A DNA stretch of 64,000 nt from Flavobacterium cupriresistens (GTDB taxonomy: Bacteria; Bacteroidota; Bacteroidia; Flavobacteriales; Flavobacteriaceae). The translations under genes and the position numbers were made by a program. The stretch is from the NCBI RefSeq assembly GCF_020911925.1, contig NZ_CP087134.1:1054001-1118000 (forward strand). Reading direction: 5' to 3'. Position 1 is the first letter of the stretch. Each line of letters starts with the position of its first letter. Positions 51,780 to 60,657 of this stretch are shown one piece after another. The notes under the pieces were generated by a model. The model made no database searches, was not told where the DNA came from, and saw only the letters and a program-made list of their open reading frames with translations.

Positions 51780-53033
51780 ATGCCGAAATTTCTCCTAAGT
51801 CTGATTTTTATATGTGCCTCTACAATGCTGTGGGCACAAGATTCGCAACAAGAAAAGCTGGAACAGCGTAAAGCTCAGATTCAGCAGGAAATTAGAGATA
51901 ACGAAAAGATGTTGCAATCCGTAAAGAAAAAAGAAAAATCAGCGGTAAATGTATTTTTAATTCAGGCCAATAAAATTAAGCTGAAAGAAAAGCTGATTAA
52001 TACTACGGCAAAACAGGAGAAACTTTTAAGTAACGATATGTATATTAACCAAGTTAAGGTTAATAAACTGAAAAAAGAATTGGCGATTCTAAAAGAGGAT
52101 TATGCCAAGATGATTCTTAAATCGTATAAAAGCCGTTCAGAGCAGAGCAGGGCTATGTTTATTTTATCTTCGGAAAGTTTTTTGCAAGCTTATAAAAGAG
52201 CGCAGTATTTAAAACAGTATACGAATTTTAGAAAAAATCAAGGCTTGGAAATTCAATCTAAAACGGCAGAATTAGAAAATTTCAACACAAAACTAAACGG
52301 TCAAAGGCAAGTCAAGAAAAAAATTATTGCCGAAAATCAGAAAGAGCGTTCCGCTTTAGAGATTGAGAAAAAAGAGCAACAAAAGCTGGTTAACTCAATC
52401 AAAAAAGATAAAAATAAAATCATTGCCGATACCAAAAGCAAGCAGCAGGAAGCAAAAAGAATCGACAGACAAATTGATCGTTTGATTCGTGAAGCTATTG
52501 CGGAGGCCAACAGAAAAGCAGCGCTGGAAAGAGCAAAAGAAAATCCGGGATCTACAGCATCAAATGTACCAGTTTCCTCTTCTAAAATTGCATTGACACC
52601 GGAAGGAAAAATTTTAGCTGCCGATTTCAAAGCAAACAGAGGAAAATTACCTTGGCCAGTAGAAAAAGGATTTATTTCTCTTGGTTACGGAGATCAGCCG
52701 CACCCGCTTTATCCGTCATTAACCGTACACAATTCAGGTGTGGAGATTACGACCGAACAAGGAGCAAATGCCCGTGCCGTATTTGCGGGAGAAGTAGCAA
52801 GCATCATGGTTTTATCTCCAATTAACAGGGCCGTTATGATTCAGCATGGAGATTATTTTACCGTATATCAGAATTTAAGTCAGGTATTTGTAAATAAAGG
52901 AGATAAAGTAAATATCAAACAAAGTATTGGAAAAGTAAGAACCAGTGGTGATACCGGAAAAACAATCATTAAGTTTCTGATTCTTCAAAATACATCAAAT
53001 AACAATCCGGAAGGTTGGTTGCAGAATAGATAA
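51780..53033 (+). CDS. EnvC-like M23 protein with degenerate active site (amidase activator)
   Basis: 417 residues from the ATG at 51780, which begins the signal peptide MPKFLLSLIFICASTMLWAQ. Residues about 22-250 are a coiled coil (EQRKAQIQQEIRDNEKMLQS) as in EnvC. The LytM domain follows from about 290 (ISLGYGDQPHPLYPSLTVHN). Functional M23 peptidases have H-x-x-x-D and H-x-H; here HNSGVEI replaces HNGIDI and TGKTIIKFLI replaces the HLHFE segment, so zinc ligands are missing. It is expected to activate a cell-wall amidase; one is encoded at 56544. Confidence 0.85.
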   Translation: MPKFLLSLIFICASTMLWAQDSQQEKLEQRKAQIQQEIRDNEKMLQSVKKKEKSAVNVFLIQANKIKLKEKLINTTAKQEKLLSNDMYINQVKVNKLKKELAILKEDYAKMILKSYKSRSEQSRAMFILSSESFLQAYKRAQYLKQYTNFRKNQGLEIQSKTAELENFNTKLNGQRQVKKKIIAENQKERSALEIEKKEQQKLVNSIKKDKNKIIADTKSKQQEAKRIDRQIDRLIREAIAEANRKAALERAKENPGSTASNVPVSSSKIALTPEGKILAADFKANRGKLPWPVEKGFISLGYGDQPHPLYPSLTVHNSGVEITTEQGANARAVFAGEVASIMVLSPINRAVMIQHGDYFTVYQNLSQVFVNKGDKVNIKQSIGKVRTSGDTGKTIIKFLILQNTSNNNPEGWLQNR

Positions 53034-53060
53034 AAAAAGGGAGCCAAGCTCCCTTTTTTT
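53032..53060 (+). terminator. Terminator after the EnvC-like gene
   Basis: AAAAAAAGGGAGC / GCTCCCTTTTTTT arms with a CAA loop, beginning within the stop codon of the EnvC-like gene. Confidence 0.88.
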
Positions 53061-53245
53061 ATGAACTTTTTTTAATCATATCACTCTAATAAAGGTCTCA
53101 TCATAGCGATGGTCAAAAAAATGCAACTAAAGATTCCATTATCTGCTAAGGGTAATGAATGAAAAACTTTAAAAAAAAGAAGAGTAAAAACACCTTAAAA
53201 CCACTGCGAATGCAAAAATCAGCCTATTGTTTATTTGAAATGGTA

Positions 53246-53273
53246 TTGATTGAAATTTAAAATAGTATTTTTG
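53246..53273 (+). promoter_or_regulatory. Promoter of rbfA, TTG-N17-TATTTTTG
   Basis: TTG at 53246-53248, 17-bp spacer, TATTTTTG at 53266-53273, then the rbfA ATG at 53278. If this is the promoter, rbfA mRNA would be nearly leaderless. Confidence 0.55.
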
Positions 53274-53277
53274 CAGT

Positions 53278-53670
53278 ATGGAAACAAATAGACAGAAAAA
53301 AATAGGCGGTGTCATCCAAAAAGATTTGGTTGATATTTTGCAAGGTGAAGTGAGAAAAAATGGAATTAATAATTTAGTAATTTCAGTATCCAAAGTAAGT
53401 GTTACTTCAGATTTATCGGTTGCTACCGTATATTTAAGCATTTTTCCTCAGGAGAAAGCCAAAGAAACTTTAGAGGGTATAAAATCAAACTCCACTTTAA
53501 TTAAGCACGATTTATCACAACGCGTTCGTTTGCAATTACGTCGTGTACCTAATTTGGTATTTTTTATCGATGACTCTTTAGATTATATTGAGAAAATTGA
53601 TAATGCCTTATCTAACAGAGAAAATCCAATTGAAAATCGTGATCTTTTAGAAAAAAGAAGAAAATCATAA
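53278..53670 (+). CDS. rbfA: Ribosome-binding factor A
   Basis: 130 residues, KH-like fold. ETNRQKKIGGVIQKDLVDIL is the family start, SVTSDLSVATVYLSIFP and LRRVPNLVFFIDDSLDYIEK complete the signature. It assists 30S subunit maturation (17S to 16S rRNA processing). The next gene starts one base after its stop, so both belong to one operon. Confidence 0.95.
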   Translation: METNRQKKIGGVIQKDLVDILQGEVRKNGINNLVISVSKVSVTSDLSVATVYLSIFPQEKAKETLEGIKSNSTLIKHDLSQRVRLQLRRVPNLVFFIDDSLDYIEKIDNALSNRENPIENRDLLEKRRKS

Positions 53671-53671
53671 A

Positions 53672-54871
53672 TTGAATTTCCCATTTTACATAGCCAAGCG
53701 TTATATTTTTAGCAGAAGTAAAAACAATGCTATAAATATTATCAATTATATTGCCAGCATGGGGATTATTGTTGGTACGATGGCTTTGTTTGTGGTGTTA
53801 TCCGTTTTTAGCGGATTAAAAGTATTTAGTCTTTCGTTTACAAATGAAATCGACCCTGATTTAAAAATGACCAGTACCTACGGAAAATCATTTTTGATTA
53901 CACCCGATCAGGAAAAACAGATTAAAGAAATTAATGGGGTCGTTTCGTATACAAAAATTATTGAAGAGCGTGTTTTGTTTCTGTTTAAAGACAAACAACA
54001 AGTTACTTACATAAAAGGAGTTGACAGCAATTATGTTGCTGTAAACGATATCAGAAAAAAACTTTTCAACGGACAATGGCTAAAACCGGACACCTATCAG
54101 GTAGTCGTTGGTTATGGAATTGCAAGAGATTTTTCGATGGGCATATTAGATTTCGAAAATCCCTTGCAAATATTCGCGCCTAAACCGGGAAAAGGAGCTT
54201 TTGAAAATCCCGAAGAAGCATTTAATAAAACAGATGTTTTACCGGTCGGGATTTATTCCATTAGTGAAGATTTAGATTCAAAATACGTGTTTGCCGACTT
54301 AGGTTTAGCACAGGAATTATTGCTGTACAAACCGAATCAGATTTCAGGAATTGAATTTAATATAAAGGAAAATGCCGATGAAAAGGCAATTAACCTTCAA
54401 TTAGAAACGATCTTCAAAAATAAAATTACTGTAAAAAACAGAGCGCAACTTAACGAGTCTCTGTATAAAATGCTAAATACCGAAAATATAGCGGTTTATC
54501 TTATTTTTACCCTCGTGATTATCGTGGCACTTTTTAATTTGATCGGGGCTTTGATTATGATGATTTTAGATAAAAAAGGAAATCTTAAAACCCTTTTTAA
54601 TCTGGGTACGGAAATCAATGATCTGAGAAAAATATTTTTACTTCAGGGAACATTACTAAGTGTTTTTGGTGGCGTTATTGGCCTTGTGCTGGGTATTATC
54701 CTGGTCGTACTGCAACAACAGTATGAGTTAATTATGATTACACCAACTTTGGCGTATCCGGTCGTTTTTACTTTAGAAAACGTACTGATCGTAATGGGAA
54801 CCATTATTTCTCTTGGTTTTGTAGCTTCTTTAATTGCCAGTAGCCGGGTAAGTAAAAGACTATTAGATTAG
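53672..54871 (+). CDS. LolC/LolE-like ABC transporter permease (FtsX family)
   Basis: 399 residues. FPFYIAKRYIFSRSKNNAIN and INYIASMGIIVGTMALFVVL are the standard start of the LolC/E group. Then a periplasmic domain (about 60-255) and three C-terminal helices (about 280-390: VYLIFTLVIIVALFNLIGAL). It is expected to extract lipoproteins from the inner membrane with a LolD ATPase, which is not in the window. TTG at 53672 directly follows rbfA; no ATG is available in the right place. Confidence 0.88.
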   Translation: MNFPFYIAKRYIFSRSKNNAINIINYIASMGIIVGTMALFVVLSVFSGLKVFSLSFTNEIDPDLKMTSTYGKSFLITPDQEKQIKEINGVVSYTKIIEERVLFLFKDKQQVTYIKGVDSNYVAVNDIRKKLFNGQWLKPDTYQVVVGYGIARDFSMGILDFENPLQIFAPKPGKGAFENPEEAFNKTDVLPVGIYSISEDLDSKYVFADLGLAQELLLYKPNQISGIEFNIKENADEKAINLQLETIFKNKITVKNRAQLNESLYKMLNTENIAVYLIFTLVIIVALFNLIGALIMMILDKKGNLKTLFNLGTEINDLRKIFLLQGTLLSVFGGVIGLVLGIILVVLQQQYELIMITPTLAYPVVFTLENVLIVMGTIISLGFVASLIASSRVSKRLLD

Positions 54872-55044
54872 TGTTTTCTTAGTAAGAAAATAATACCTAT
54901 ATTTATCGTCTTAAAAATTCAAGTTTATGATTGTTTCTGCCTAGTCCTATTTTTATTTTTTAGAATAATTAGGATACTTACGTTTTTTTTCTTCAGTTCA
55001 GGTCTTTGCATCTGGGCTCATTTTTACATTTATCTTAATATATC

Positions 55045-56472
55045 ATGACAGAAACAACCATAAAGAAGAGTTTATTTTCTAAAATTTTCACCACATTAAA
55101 ATTAGCAATCAAAGGAGACGAGTCTTTTGATTATACCGAAGGAAGCATTAAAAAAGCAGTCATATTACTAGCCATACCGATGGTTTTAGAAATGATGATG
55201 GAATCGGTATTTGCGCTTGTCGATTTGTACTTCGTTGGCCATTTGGAACACAGTAGTTTTGCCATTCAAACCGTTGGTTTAACAGAATCTGTAATAACAA
55301 TTGTATACTCGATTGCAATAGGAATTAGTATGGCAGCAACAGCTGTTGTAGCGAGACGTATTGGAGAGAAAGATCCGATTGCAGCTGCAAAAGCCGGAAT
55401 GCAGGCTATAATTATCGCTTTTGTAATCAACAGTGTAATGAGTATTTTAGGTTTTATTTATGCCAAAGAGATTCTGATATTCATGGGAGCCTCACTTGAT
55501 GCGGCTGAACATGGCTATCGATTTACCCAAATTATGATCGGCGGAAGTTTATGTATCATGCTTTTGTTTTTGATTAACGGAATTTTTCGTGGTGCCGGAA
55601 ATGCGGCTATTGCCATGAAAAGTCTTTGGTTGGCCAACATTTGCAATATCATTTTATGTCCAATTTTGATTAACGGCTTTGGCCCAATTCCCGCTTTTGG
55701 ACTGACTGGTGCCGCGATAGCAACTACCTTAGGAAGAAGTATCGGGGTATTTTACCAATTGTATCATTTGTTTTTTGGGAAAGGCGTGTTGAGAATTTAT
55801 GCCGCTTATTTTATTCCTGACTTTACACAAATAAAAGCATTGGTAAAAATTGCTGCTCCGGGTGTTTTACAATTTGTAATTGCCTCTTGCAGCTGGATTT
55901 TTCTGGCGCAATTGGTAGCAACAACAGGAGGTGATCACGGTTCTGCCGGATATCAGACGGCTCTTAGAATCATGATGTTTTTTATACTTCCGGCCTGGGG
56001 ACTTAGTAATGCAGCGGCCACTTTGGTTGGACAAAATTTAGGAGCCAAGCGAATTGATCGTGCCGAGAAATCGGTTATGACAACAGCGAAGTACAATGTC
56101 ATTTTTATGGCAACAATTATGGTAGTTACATTAGTTTTGGGAAAATATATTATTTCTTTTTTCACCAATGACGAAAGTGTAAAAACCATCGCAGTCGAGG
56201 CTTTACAAATTATGAGTATTGGTTTTGTATTCTACGGAATCGGAATGGTTTTAATAAATACATTCAACGGAGCAGGAGATACGTGGACACCAACGGGAAT
56301 TAATTTCTTTGGATTTTGGTTGTTCCAGATACCATTGGCTTTTTTACTGGCGAAGCATTACCAGATGGGACCAACAGGTGTTTTCATCGCAATTCCGGTT
56401 GCTGAAACCGCTATAACATTGGCAGGTATTTTCTTTTACAAACGTGGAAAGTGGAAACGTGTTCAGGTGTAA
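55045..56472 (+). CDS. MATE family efflux transporter
   Basis: 475 residues, 12 membrane helices. LLAIPMVLEMMMESVFALVD and LYFVGHLEHSSFAIQTVGLT match the first MATE repeat; IAAPGVLQFVIASCSWIFL opens the second. NorM/DinF-like transporters exchange cations for organic compounds. No regulator is next to it. The 173 bp before it hold nothing recognised beyond AT-rich sequence. Confidence 0.93.
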   Translation: MTETTIKKSLFSKIFTTLKLAIKGDESFDYTEGSIKKAVILLAIPMVLEMMMESVFALVDLYFVGHLEHSSFAIQTVGLTESVITIVYSIAIGISMAATAVVARRIGEKDPIAAAKAGMQAIIIAFVINSVMSILGFIYAKEILIFMGASLDAAEHGYRFTQIMIGGSLCIMLLFLINGIFRGAGNAAIAMKSLWLANICNIILCPILINGFGPIPAFGLTGAAIATTLGRSIGVFYQLYHLFFGKGVLRIYAAYFIPDFTQIKALVKIAAPGVLQFVIASCSWIFLAQLVATTGGDHGSAGYQTALRIMMFFILPAWGLSNAAATLVGQNLGAKRIDRAEKSVMTTAKYNVIFMATIMVVTLVLGKYIISFFTNDESVKTIAVEALQIMSIGFVFYGIGMVLINTFNGAGDTWTPTGINFFGFWLFQIPLAFLLAKHYQMGPTGVFIAIPVAETAITLAGIFFYKRGKWKRVQV

Positions 56473-56476
56473 GTTT

Positions 56477-56484
56477 TATTTTTG
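56477..56484 (+). promoter_or_regulatory. -7 box TATTTTTG upstream of the amidase gene
   Basis: Matches TAnnTTTG, 60 bp before the amidase start. No -33 element seen. Confidence 0.4.
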
Positions 56485-56543
56485 TACAATATTTCTTAAT
56501 CAGTCTCGTTAGAATTGATTAATAAACCAAAAAATAAACTAGC

Positions 56544-57149
56544 ATGAAAACCAGCACCAAAATTTTAGGAATCCTTAGTACAGCATTATTATTTGTCCTT
56601 TTTGCTTTTAAACCTGCTGCAGAAAAAAGAGTAATTGTTATTGACGCAGGTCATGGTGGCCATGATTTCGGTGTAGCGATGTATGGTTTTCAGGAAAAGA
56701 TCATTTCAGAAACGATTGCTAAAAAAGTAAAAGAACTCAATAAAGATGCTAATCTCGAAATCGTATTACTTCGTGATGGGGATCACTTTATGGAATTTAG
56801 CGAAAGAGTTTCCATAATCAATAACATCAAACCTGAATTGGTCATCTCATTGCATATCAATTCTTCGAAAAGTTTTGAAACCAACGGAGTTGACGCTTAT
56901 ATCACATCAAGAGAAGAATTTCACGGAAAGTCGAAAGAAAAAGCAGAGAAAATCCTTACCGAAGTTTCGGGTGAAAATCTTTTGAAAAGAAGAATAAACG
57001 AAGCTCCTTTTTATATCTTGAAAAATGCTAATTGTCCTGCCGTACTGTTAGAGATGGGATTTTTGTCTAACGAAAAAGACAGAGCTTACATCACCAGTGA
57101 AAATGGACAAAATGAGATGGCTGCTAAAATTTTGGAATCAATAAAGTAA
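56544..57149 (+). CDS. N-acetylmuramoyl-L-alanine amidase (Amidase_3)
   Basis: 201 residues. An N-terminal hydrophobic segment (ILGILSTALLFVLFAF) acts as signal or anchor. Zinc and catalytic residues are visible: VIDAGHGGHDFG (His), FQEKIISE (Glu), VISLHINSS (His) and VLLEMGFLSNEKD (catalytic Glu). It cleaves the bond between MurNAc and L-Ala in peptidoglycan. It lacks extra binding domains and may need the EnvC-like activator encoded 3.5 kb upstream. A terminator follows at 57361. Confidence 0.93.
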   Translation: MKTSTKILGILSTALLFVLFAFKPAAEKRVIVIDAGHGGHDFGVAMYGFQEKIISETIAKKVKELNKDANLEIVLLRDGDHFMEFSERVSIINNIKPELVISLHINSSKSFETNGVDAYITSREEFHGKSKEKAEKILTEVSGENLLKRRINEAPFYILKNANCPAVLLEMGFLSNEKDRAYITSENGQNEMAAKILESIK

Positions 57150-57360
57150 TAGGAGACATTTAATGTTTTGTGAATAATCTTGATTTCTGGGTCTGTTTCT
57201 TTTAAAGATTTGTTGACAGGTACACTTTTTATTTACGTTTATTAAGTATCGTTAGATAGGTGTGTCAATTGTGGTACTTCTGAGCTATAGTTCATAACAA
57301 GAAAGGAATTACAAACATTATAATGTGTTTTTGATTCTTAAATTTTGCTTAACTCAAATT

Positions 57361-57400
57361 ATGAGCCATCCAAATTACTAAAGTTTGGATGGCTCATTTT
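57361..57400. terminator. Bidirectional terminator between the amidase and the JAMM gene pair
   Basis: ATGAGCCATCCAAA / TTTGGATGGCTCAT arms with a TTACTAAAG loop, then TTTT. It suits the convergent genes on both sides. Confidence 0.88.
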
Positions 57401-57426
57401 ACTTAATTTTGAGATGAAAAGATTTG

Positions 57427-57843
57427 TTAATCTTTGCCAATTACTTTAATTCGAATTACTGTAAGATTTCCGTATTTTTCTGCATCTTCTTTTGTCCAAA
57501 ATAGTTCTTTGTCTTTTGATCTTTTTTCAAATACCCAATCAATTGGCTCTTTTACGTAGATAAATAAGCCGATGTTGTTTTTTTCTATTATACTCCCGTT
57601 TTTAAATGCTTCTGGATCAGTAAAATAAAAAGAGAAATAGGACTGTTCTCCTAGAGTCGCCCAGGCAGTTTTTATTTCCGGTTTTATTTCTTTTAGCAAA
57701 TTTTTCAAGGGTTTATTTAGAAACTGCTGTTCATTTGTTTTTAATTTATAAGCATCTTTTGGTAGTTGAACGATTTGTTGTGCATTGCATGCAACGTTCA
57801 TAAATAGTAATAGGATAGGGATTATTTTTAATGTAAATTTCAT
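57427..57843 (-). CDS. Small secreted or lipoprotein partner of the JAMM lipoprotein
   Basis: 138 residues from the ATG at 57843; an upstream in-frame ATG at 57900 lies within the preceding gene and would spoil the signal sequence. MKFTLKIIPILLLFMNVACN is a signal peptide, with a Cys that could be lipidated though the lipobox is weak. Then a short conserved-looking domain: LNKPLKNLLKEIKPEIKTAW and YFSFYFTDPEAF. I have a general memory of similar small proteins beside secreted Bacteroidetes toxins, but cannot name a family. It starts 19 bp after the JAMM gene stop. Confidence 0.7.
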   Translation of the reverse strand: MKFTLKIIPILLLFMNVACNAQQIVQLPKDAYKLKTNEQQFLNKPLKNLLKEIKPEIKTAWATLGEQSYFSFYFTDPEAFKNGSIIEKNNIGLFIYVKEPIDWVFEKRSKDKELFWTKEDAEKYGNLTVIRIKVIGKD

Positions 57844-57862
57844 GACGTTATATTTTTTTTGT

Positions 57863-59203
57863 TTAGTAGCAAGGAACTGTAGTGTATGCTTTATTCCCAT
57901 TAGGTTGTGTTATTTGTTTAATTTTTATAGGTTGAAAATCACCCGTGCTATCTTGTTTAAATAATGTTATTCCTGAATTGTGCTGATCTAAAACATATGC
58001 CATTGCTATTGCTAATCCATTTTGGCTATATCCCATAGCTGGTCTGAGCGCTTCCATTTCATAAAATAAACTATCGGGAAATTCGGGAGTATTAGGTGGA
58101 TTTATGTAAGCTGGATAAGCTTTTACAAAAGCTTGTGCTGCTGCTAAATCTGTAACCACAATTGCGTAAACTTCACCACCAGTTAAAACAAAAGAAGTGT
58201 TAAAGAAAACACTTTTTTCATTCAATGTAACACTGGCATAGATGTCGCCAGCAGATGGTTTAGTATTATTTGGGTGGTTGTGTAAAACCGCAAATGCTCC
58301 AGGCCAAGTTGTATTTGTTACAACATTATATTGTCCTCCGTTATTCATCGGAGCTTGACTTATCTCATTGTAAGTACTTCTTCCTAAAGTGATACTGTGT
58401 TCTTTTCCGTCTGAACTTGCGGCAATTATTGCTGCTTTCGCAGCTGTAAAAGTAGTAGATTTAGCATCTAAAGTAGCCTGTGCTGCTGTCTCGCAAGGGT
58501 CTAAACCTGTGTTGTTTTGCGGAGGATTTGAATTCCCTCCACCGCCGTCTGATGACCCCCACATATAACTCATGTCAGCTGAACTTTCAGGGCTTGCCCC
58601 ACCTGAAGCCCAGTCAAAATATTCAACATCCAAAGCATATGATTTGTGATATCGGTTAATAATGATAACCTCACGTAATTCTATCTCACCACCAGTACTT
58701 TTACTGATTCGTTTTTCTGCTCCAAAATACTGTATAACCAAAAGGCCATTTTCTACTTTAAAACCAGTAATCAGACTACCGTCAATTCTATAAAGAAATA
58801 GTTTTCCCGAGAAAAATTCAGTTGATACCTTTTGATCCGGAGTCATTTTTACTATAGCCGATTTCAGTACATTGTGTACCTTAAGTAGAACTAGTCGGGT
58901 GGTGCTTTCTTTTTCTGTTGAGAATACGGGTATTACCGTCATAAACTGATCGCTGTTTATTATTTTTTCCTGAGTTATATTTGCTGTATCGGGCGACAAA
59001 ACAGTTTTTTTACTTGTTGTTGCGTCTGTTGTTATAGCATGCTCTTTTAGAAACCCAAGAGTTTCATCAATACTGACGGTTTTTATGTTTTTGTTCTGTT
59101 CCGTATTGTTTTCTTCTTTCTGACAATTAGTTAGTGTCATTGTCAGGAATAAAAATAGTAGTAATTTGTGGATTTTGGGTTTGCTTTTTTCTATCCGGCT
59201 CAT
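57863..59203 (-). CDS. Lipoprotein with a C-terminal JAMM/MPN metalloprotease motif
   Basis: 446 residues. LLLFLFLTMTLTNCQKEENN is a type II signal peptide (Cys near 27). Residues about 35-200 are a beta-rich N-terminal region with KVENGLLVIQYFGAEKR and DVEYFDWASGG; a Gly/Asn-rich linker follows at about 215-232 (SSDGGGGNSNPPQNN). The C-terminal part has AVLHNHPNNTKPSAGDI: H308-x-H310-x6-S317-x2-D320, close to the JAMM zinc motif H-x-H-x7-S-x2-D. This suggests a surface-linked JAB peptidase or isopeptidase, perhaps a polymorphic toxin. The small gene downstream may be its partner or immunity factor. Confidence 0.7.
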   Translation of the reverse strand: MSRIEKSKPKIHKLLLFLFLTMTLTNCQKEENNTEQNKNIKTVSIDETLGFLKEHAITTDATTSKKTVLSPDTANITQEKIINSDQFMTVIPVFSTEKESTTRLVLLKVHNVLKSAIVKMTPDQKVSTEFFSGKLFLYRIDGSLITGFKVENGLLVIQYFGAEKRISKSTGGEIELREVIIINRYHKSYALDVEYFDWASGGASPESSADMSYMWGSSDGGGGNSNPPQNNTGLDPCETAAQATLDAKSTTFTAAKAAIIAASSDGKEHSITLGRSTYNEISQAPMNNGGQYNVVTNTTWPGAFAVLHNHPNNTKPSAGDIYASVTLNEKSVFFNTSFVLTGGEVYAIVVTDLAAAQAFVKAYPAYINPPNTPEFPDSLFYEMEALRPAMGYSQNGLAIAMAYVLDQHNSGITLFKQDSTGDFQPIKIKQITQPNGNKAYTTVPCY

Positions 59204-59328
59204 AGTTAGTTGAGTTTAAGATTTTTCTTGTTTTGATCAAAAATAGGATAAAAATTACAAAGAACAAGTGTAAGAGCGAATAGTTTTTTTTCTGAGAAGA
59301 ATGTTTTTCATGTCAATTTAATAACATA

Positions 59329-59359
59329 AAAAAAGACCTTCAAAAATGAAGGTCTTTTT
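59329..59359 (-). terminator. Bidirectional terminator after dus
   Basis: AAAAAGACCTTCA / TGAAGGTCTTTTT arms with a AAAA loop, 5 bp after the dus end on the minus strand. It separates dus from the JAMM gene. Confidence 0.88.
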
Positions 59360-59363
59360 ACTT

Positions 59364-60356
59364 TTAAACAAATTCGTATCCGGCATAAACGTCTTTAATT
59401 TCATCCATAATGGCGAATAAAATTTCAGGTTCATCGGTTGTAACCAATTTTTGTTTGTATTCTTTAAAAGAGTGAATTCCTTTGAAATAATTAGTATAAT
59501 GACGACGCATTTCTACAATTCCCAAACGCTGGCCTTTCCAGTCCATAGACCATTGCAGGTGGTTTCTGGCGGCTTCAACACGATCTCCGACCGTTGGAGC
59601 AGCTAAGTGTTCACCGGTATTAAAATAATGCTTGATTTCGTTGAAAATCCATGGATAACCAATGGCAGCACGACCAATCATGATACCGTCAATACCGTAT
59701 TCATTTTTATATTTTAATGCTTTTTCGGGGCTGTCGATATCGCCGTTTCCAAAAATGGGCATTGTAATTCTTGGGTTGTTTTTTACACGTGCAATATGCG
59801 ACCAGTCGGCATGACCTTTATACATTTGGGCACGGGTTCTGGCGTGAATGGTCAAAGCCTGAACGCCAATATCCTGAAGCCTTTCGGCAACTTCATCGAT
59901 ATTGATAGAGTTGTCATCCCAGCCTAAACGTGTTTTTACGGTTACCGGTAAATCAGTACTGCGAATAACAGCTTTAGTCAAACGCACCATCAAGTCAACA
60001 TCTTTTAAAACTCCGGCACCGGCACCTTTGCAAACTACTTTTTTTACAGGACATCCAAAATTGATATCTACTAAATCGGGTTTTACGGCAGAAACAATTT
60101 TAGACGAAAGGGCCATCGCTTCTTCATCACCACCAAAAATCTGAATACCAACCGGACGTTCGTAATCAAAAATATCCAACTTCATTCTACTTTTAATAGC
60201 ATCACGAATCAATCCTTCCGACGAAATAAACTCAGAGTACATTAAGTCAGCGCCATGCGTTTTGCATAATCTGCGAAACGGCGGATCGCTCACGTCTTCC
60301 ATCGGTGCTAGTAATAAAGGAAATTCGGGTAATTCTATGTTGCCAATCTTGACCAT
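59364..60356 (-). CDS. dusB: tRNA-dihydrouridine synthase (DusB-like)
   Basis: 330 residues from the ATG at 60356 (MVKIGNIELPEFPLLLAPME); an in-frame ATG at 60374 adds six residues. FMN-binding LLAPMEDVSDPPFR, VDINFGCPVKKVVCKGAGAG with the catalytic Cys, and IPI-type FGNGDIDSPEKALKY and GIMIGRAAIGYPWIF are complete. It reduces specific uridines in the tRNA D-loop with NADPH. DusB is the best subfamily guess, from the N-terminal motif and length. Monocistronic, with repeats upstream. Confidence 0.92.
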   Translation of the reverse strand: MVKIGNIELPEFPLLLAPMEDVSDPPFRRLCKTHGADLMYSEFISSEGLIRDAIKSRMKLDIFDYERPVGIQIFGGDEEAMALSSKIVSAVKPDLVDINFGCPVKKVVCKGAGAGVLKDVDLMVRLTKAVIRSTDLPVTVKTRLGWDDNSINIDEVAERLQDIGVQALTIHARTRAQMYKGHADWSHIARVKNNPRITMPIFGNGDIDSPEKALKYKNEYGIDGIMIGRAAIGYPWIFNEIKHYFNTGEHLAAPTVGDRVEAARNHLQWSMDWKGQRLGIVEMRRHYTNYFKGIHSFKEYKQKLVTTDEPEILFAIMDEIKDVYAGYEFV

Positions 60357-60657
60357 CTTCAATATTTTGTGCAAAATTACAACTTTTAGTTTAATTGATT
60401 GCTATTTAGAGGGGCAAAGGGAGAAAGGGGCAAAGCTGTGGGTTGGTTTCACCATATAAGTGATGCAATTTCAGTGAAGTAGAAGGGAGTTGCAAAGCTG
60501 TGGGTTGGTTTCACCATATAAGTGATGTAAGTTCAGTGAAGCAGGAGGTAGTTGCAAAGCTAGAAACGTTACCTTTACCATCTAAGTGATACAAGTTAAG
60601 CGAGGCAAAACACCCAGTTTATATGAACTTACATCACTTATATGGTTTAAAAAAAAC
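60357..60657. repeat. Tandem repeats of about 63 bp with one inverted copy
   Basis: The words ACCATATAAGTGATG and TAAGTTCAGTGAAG start copies at 60451, 60513 and 60577 (periods 62 and 64 bp), separated by GGAGTTGCAAAGCTGTGGG sequences. At 60624-60646 the same word is inverted, reading exactly as the copy at 60513 on the other strand. No ORF. Probably a Flavobacterium-type intergenic minisatellite; the inverted copy can pair with any of the direct copies. Confidence 0.85.

Noticed and set aside
57844..57900. Upstream start at 57900 for the small partner protein
   Set aside because: It overlaps the JAMM gene end and adds 19 polar residues before the signal peptide.
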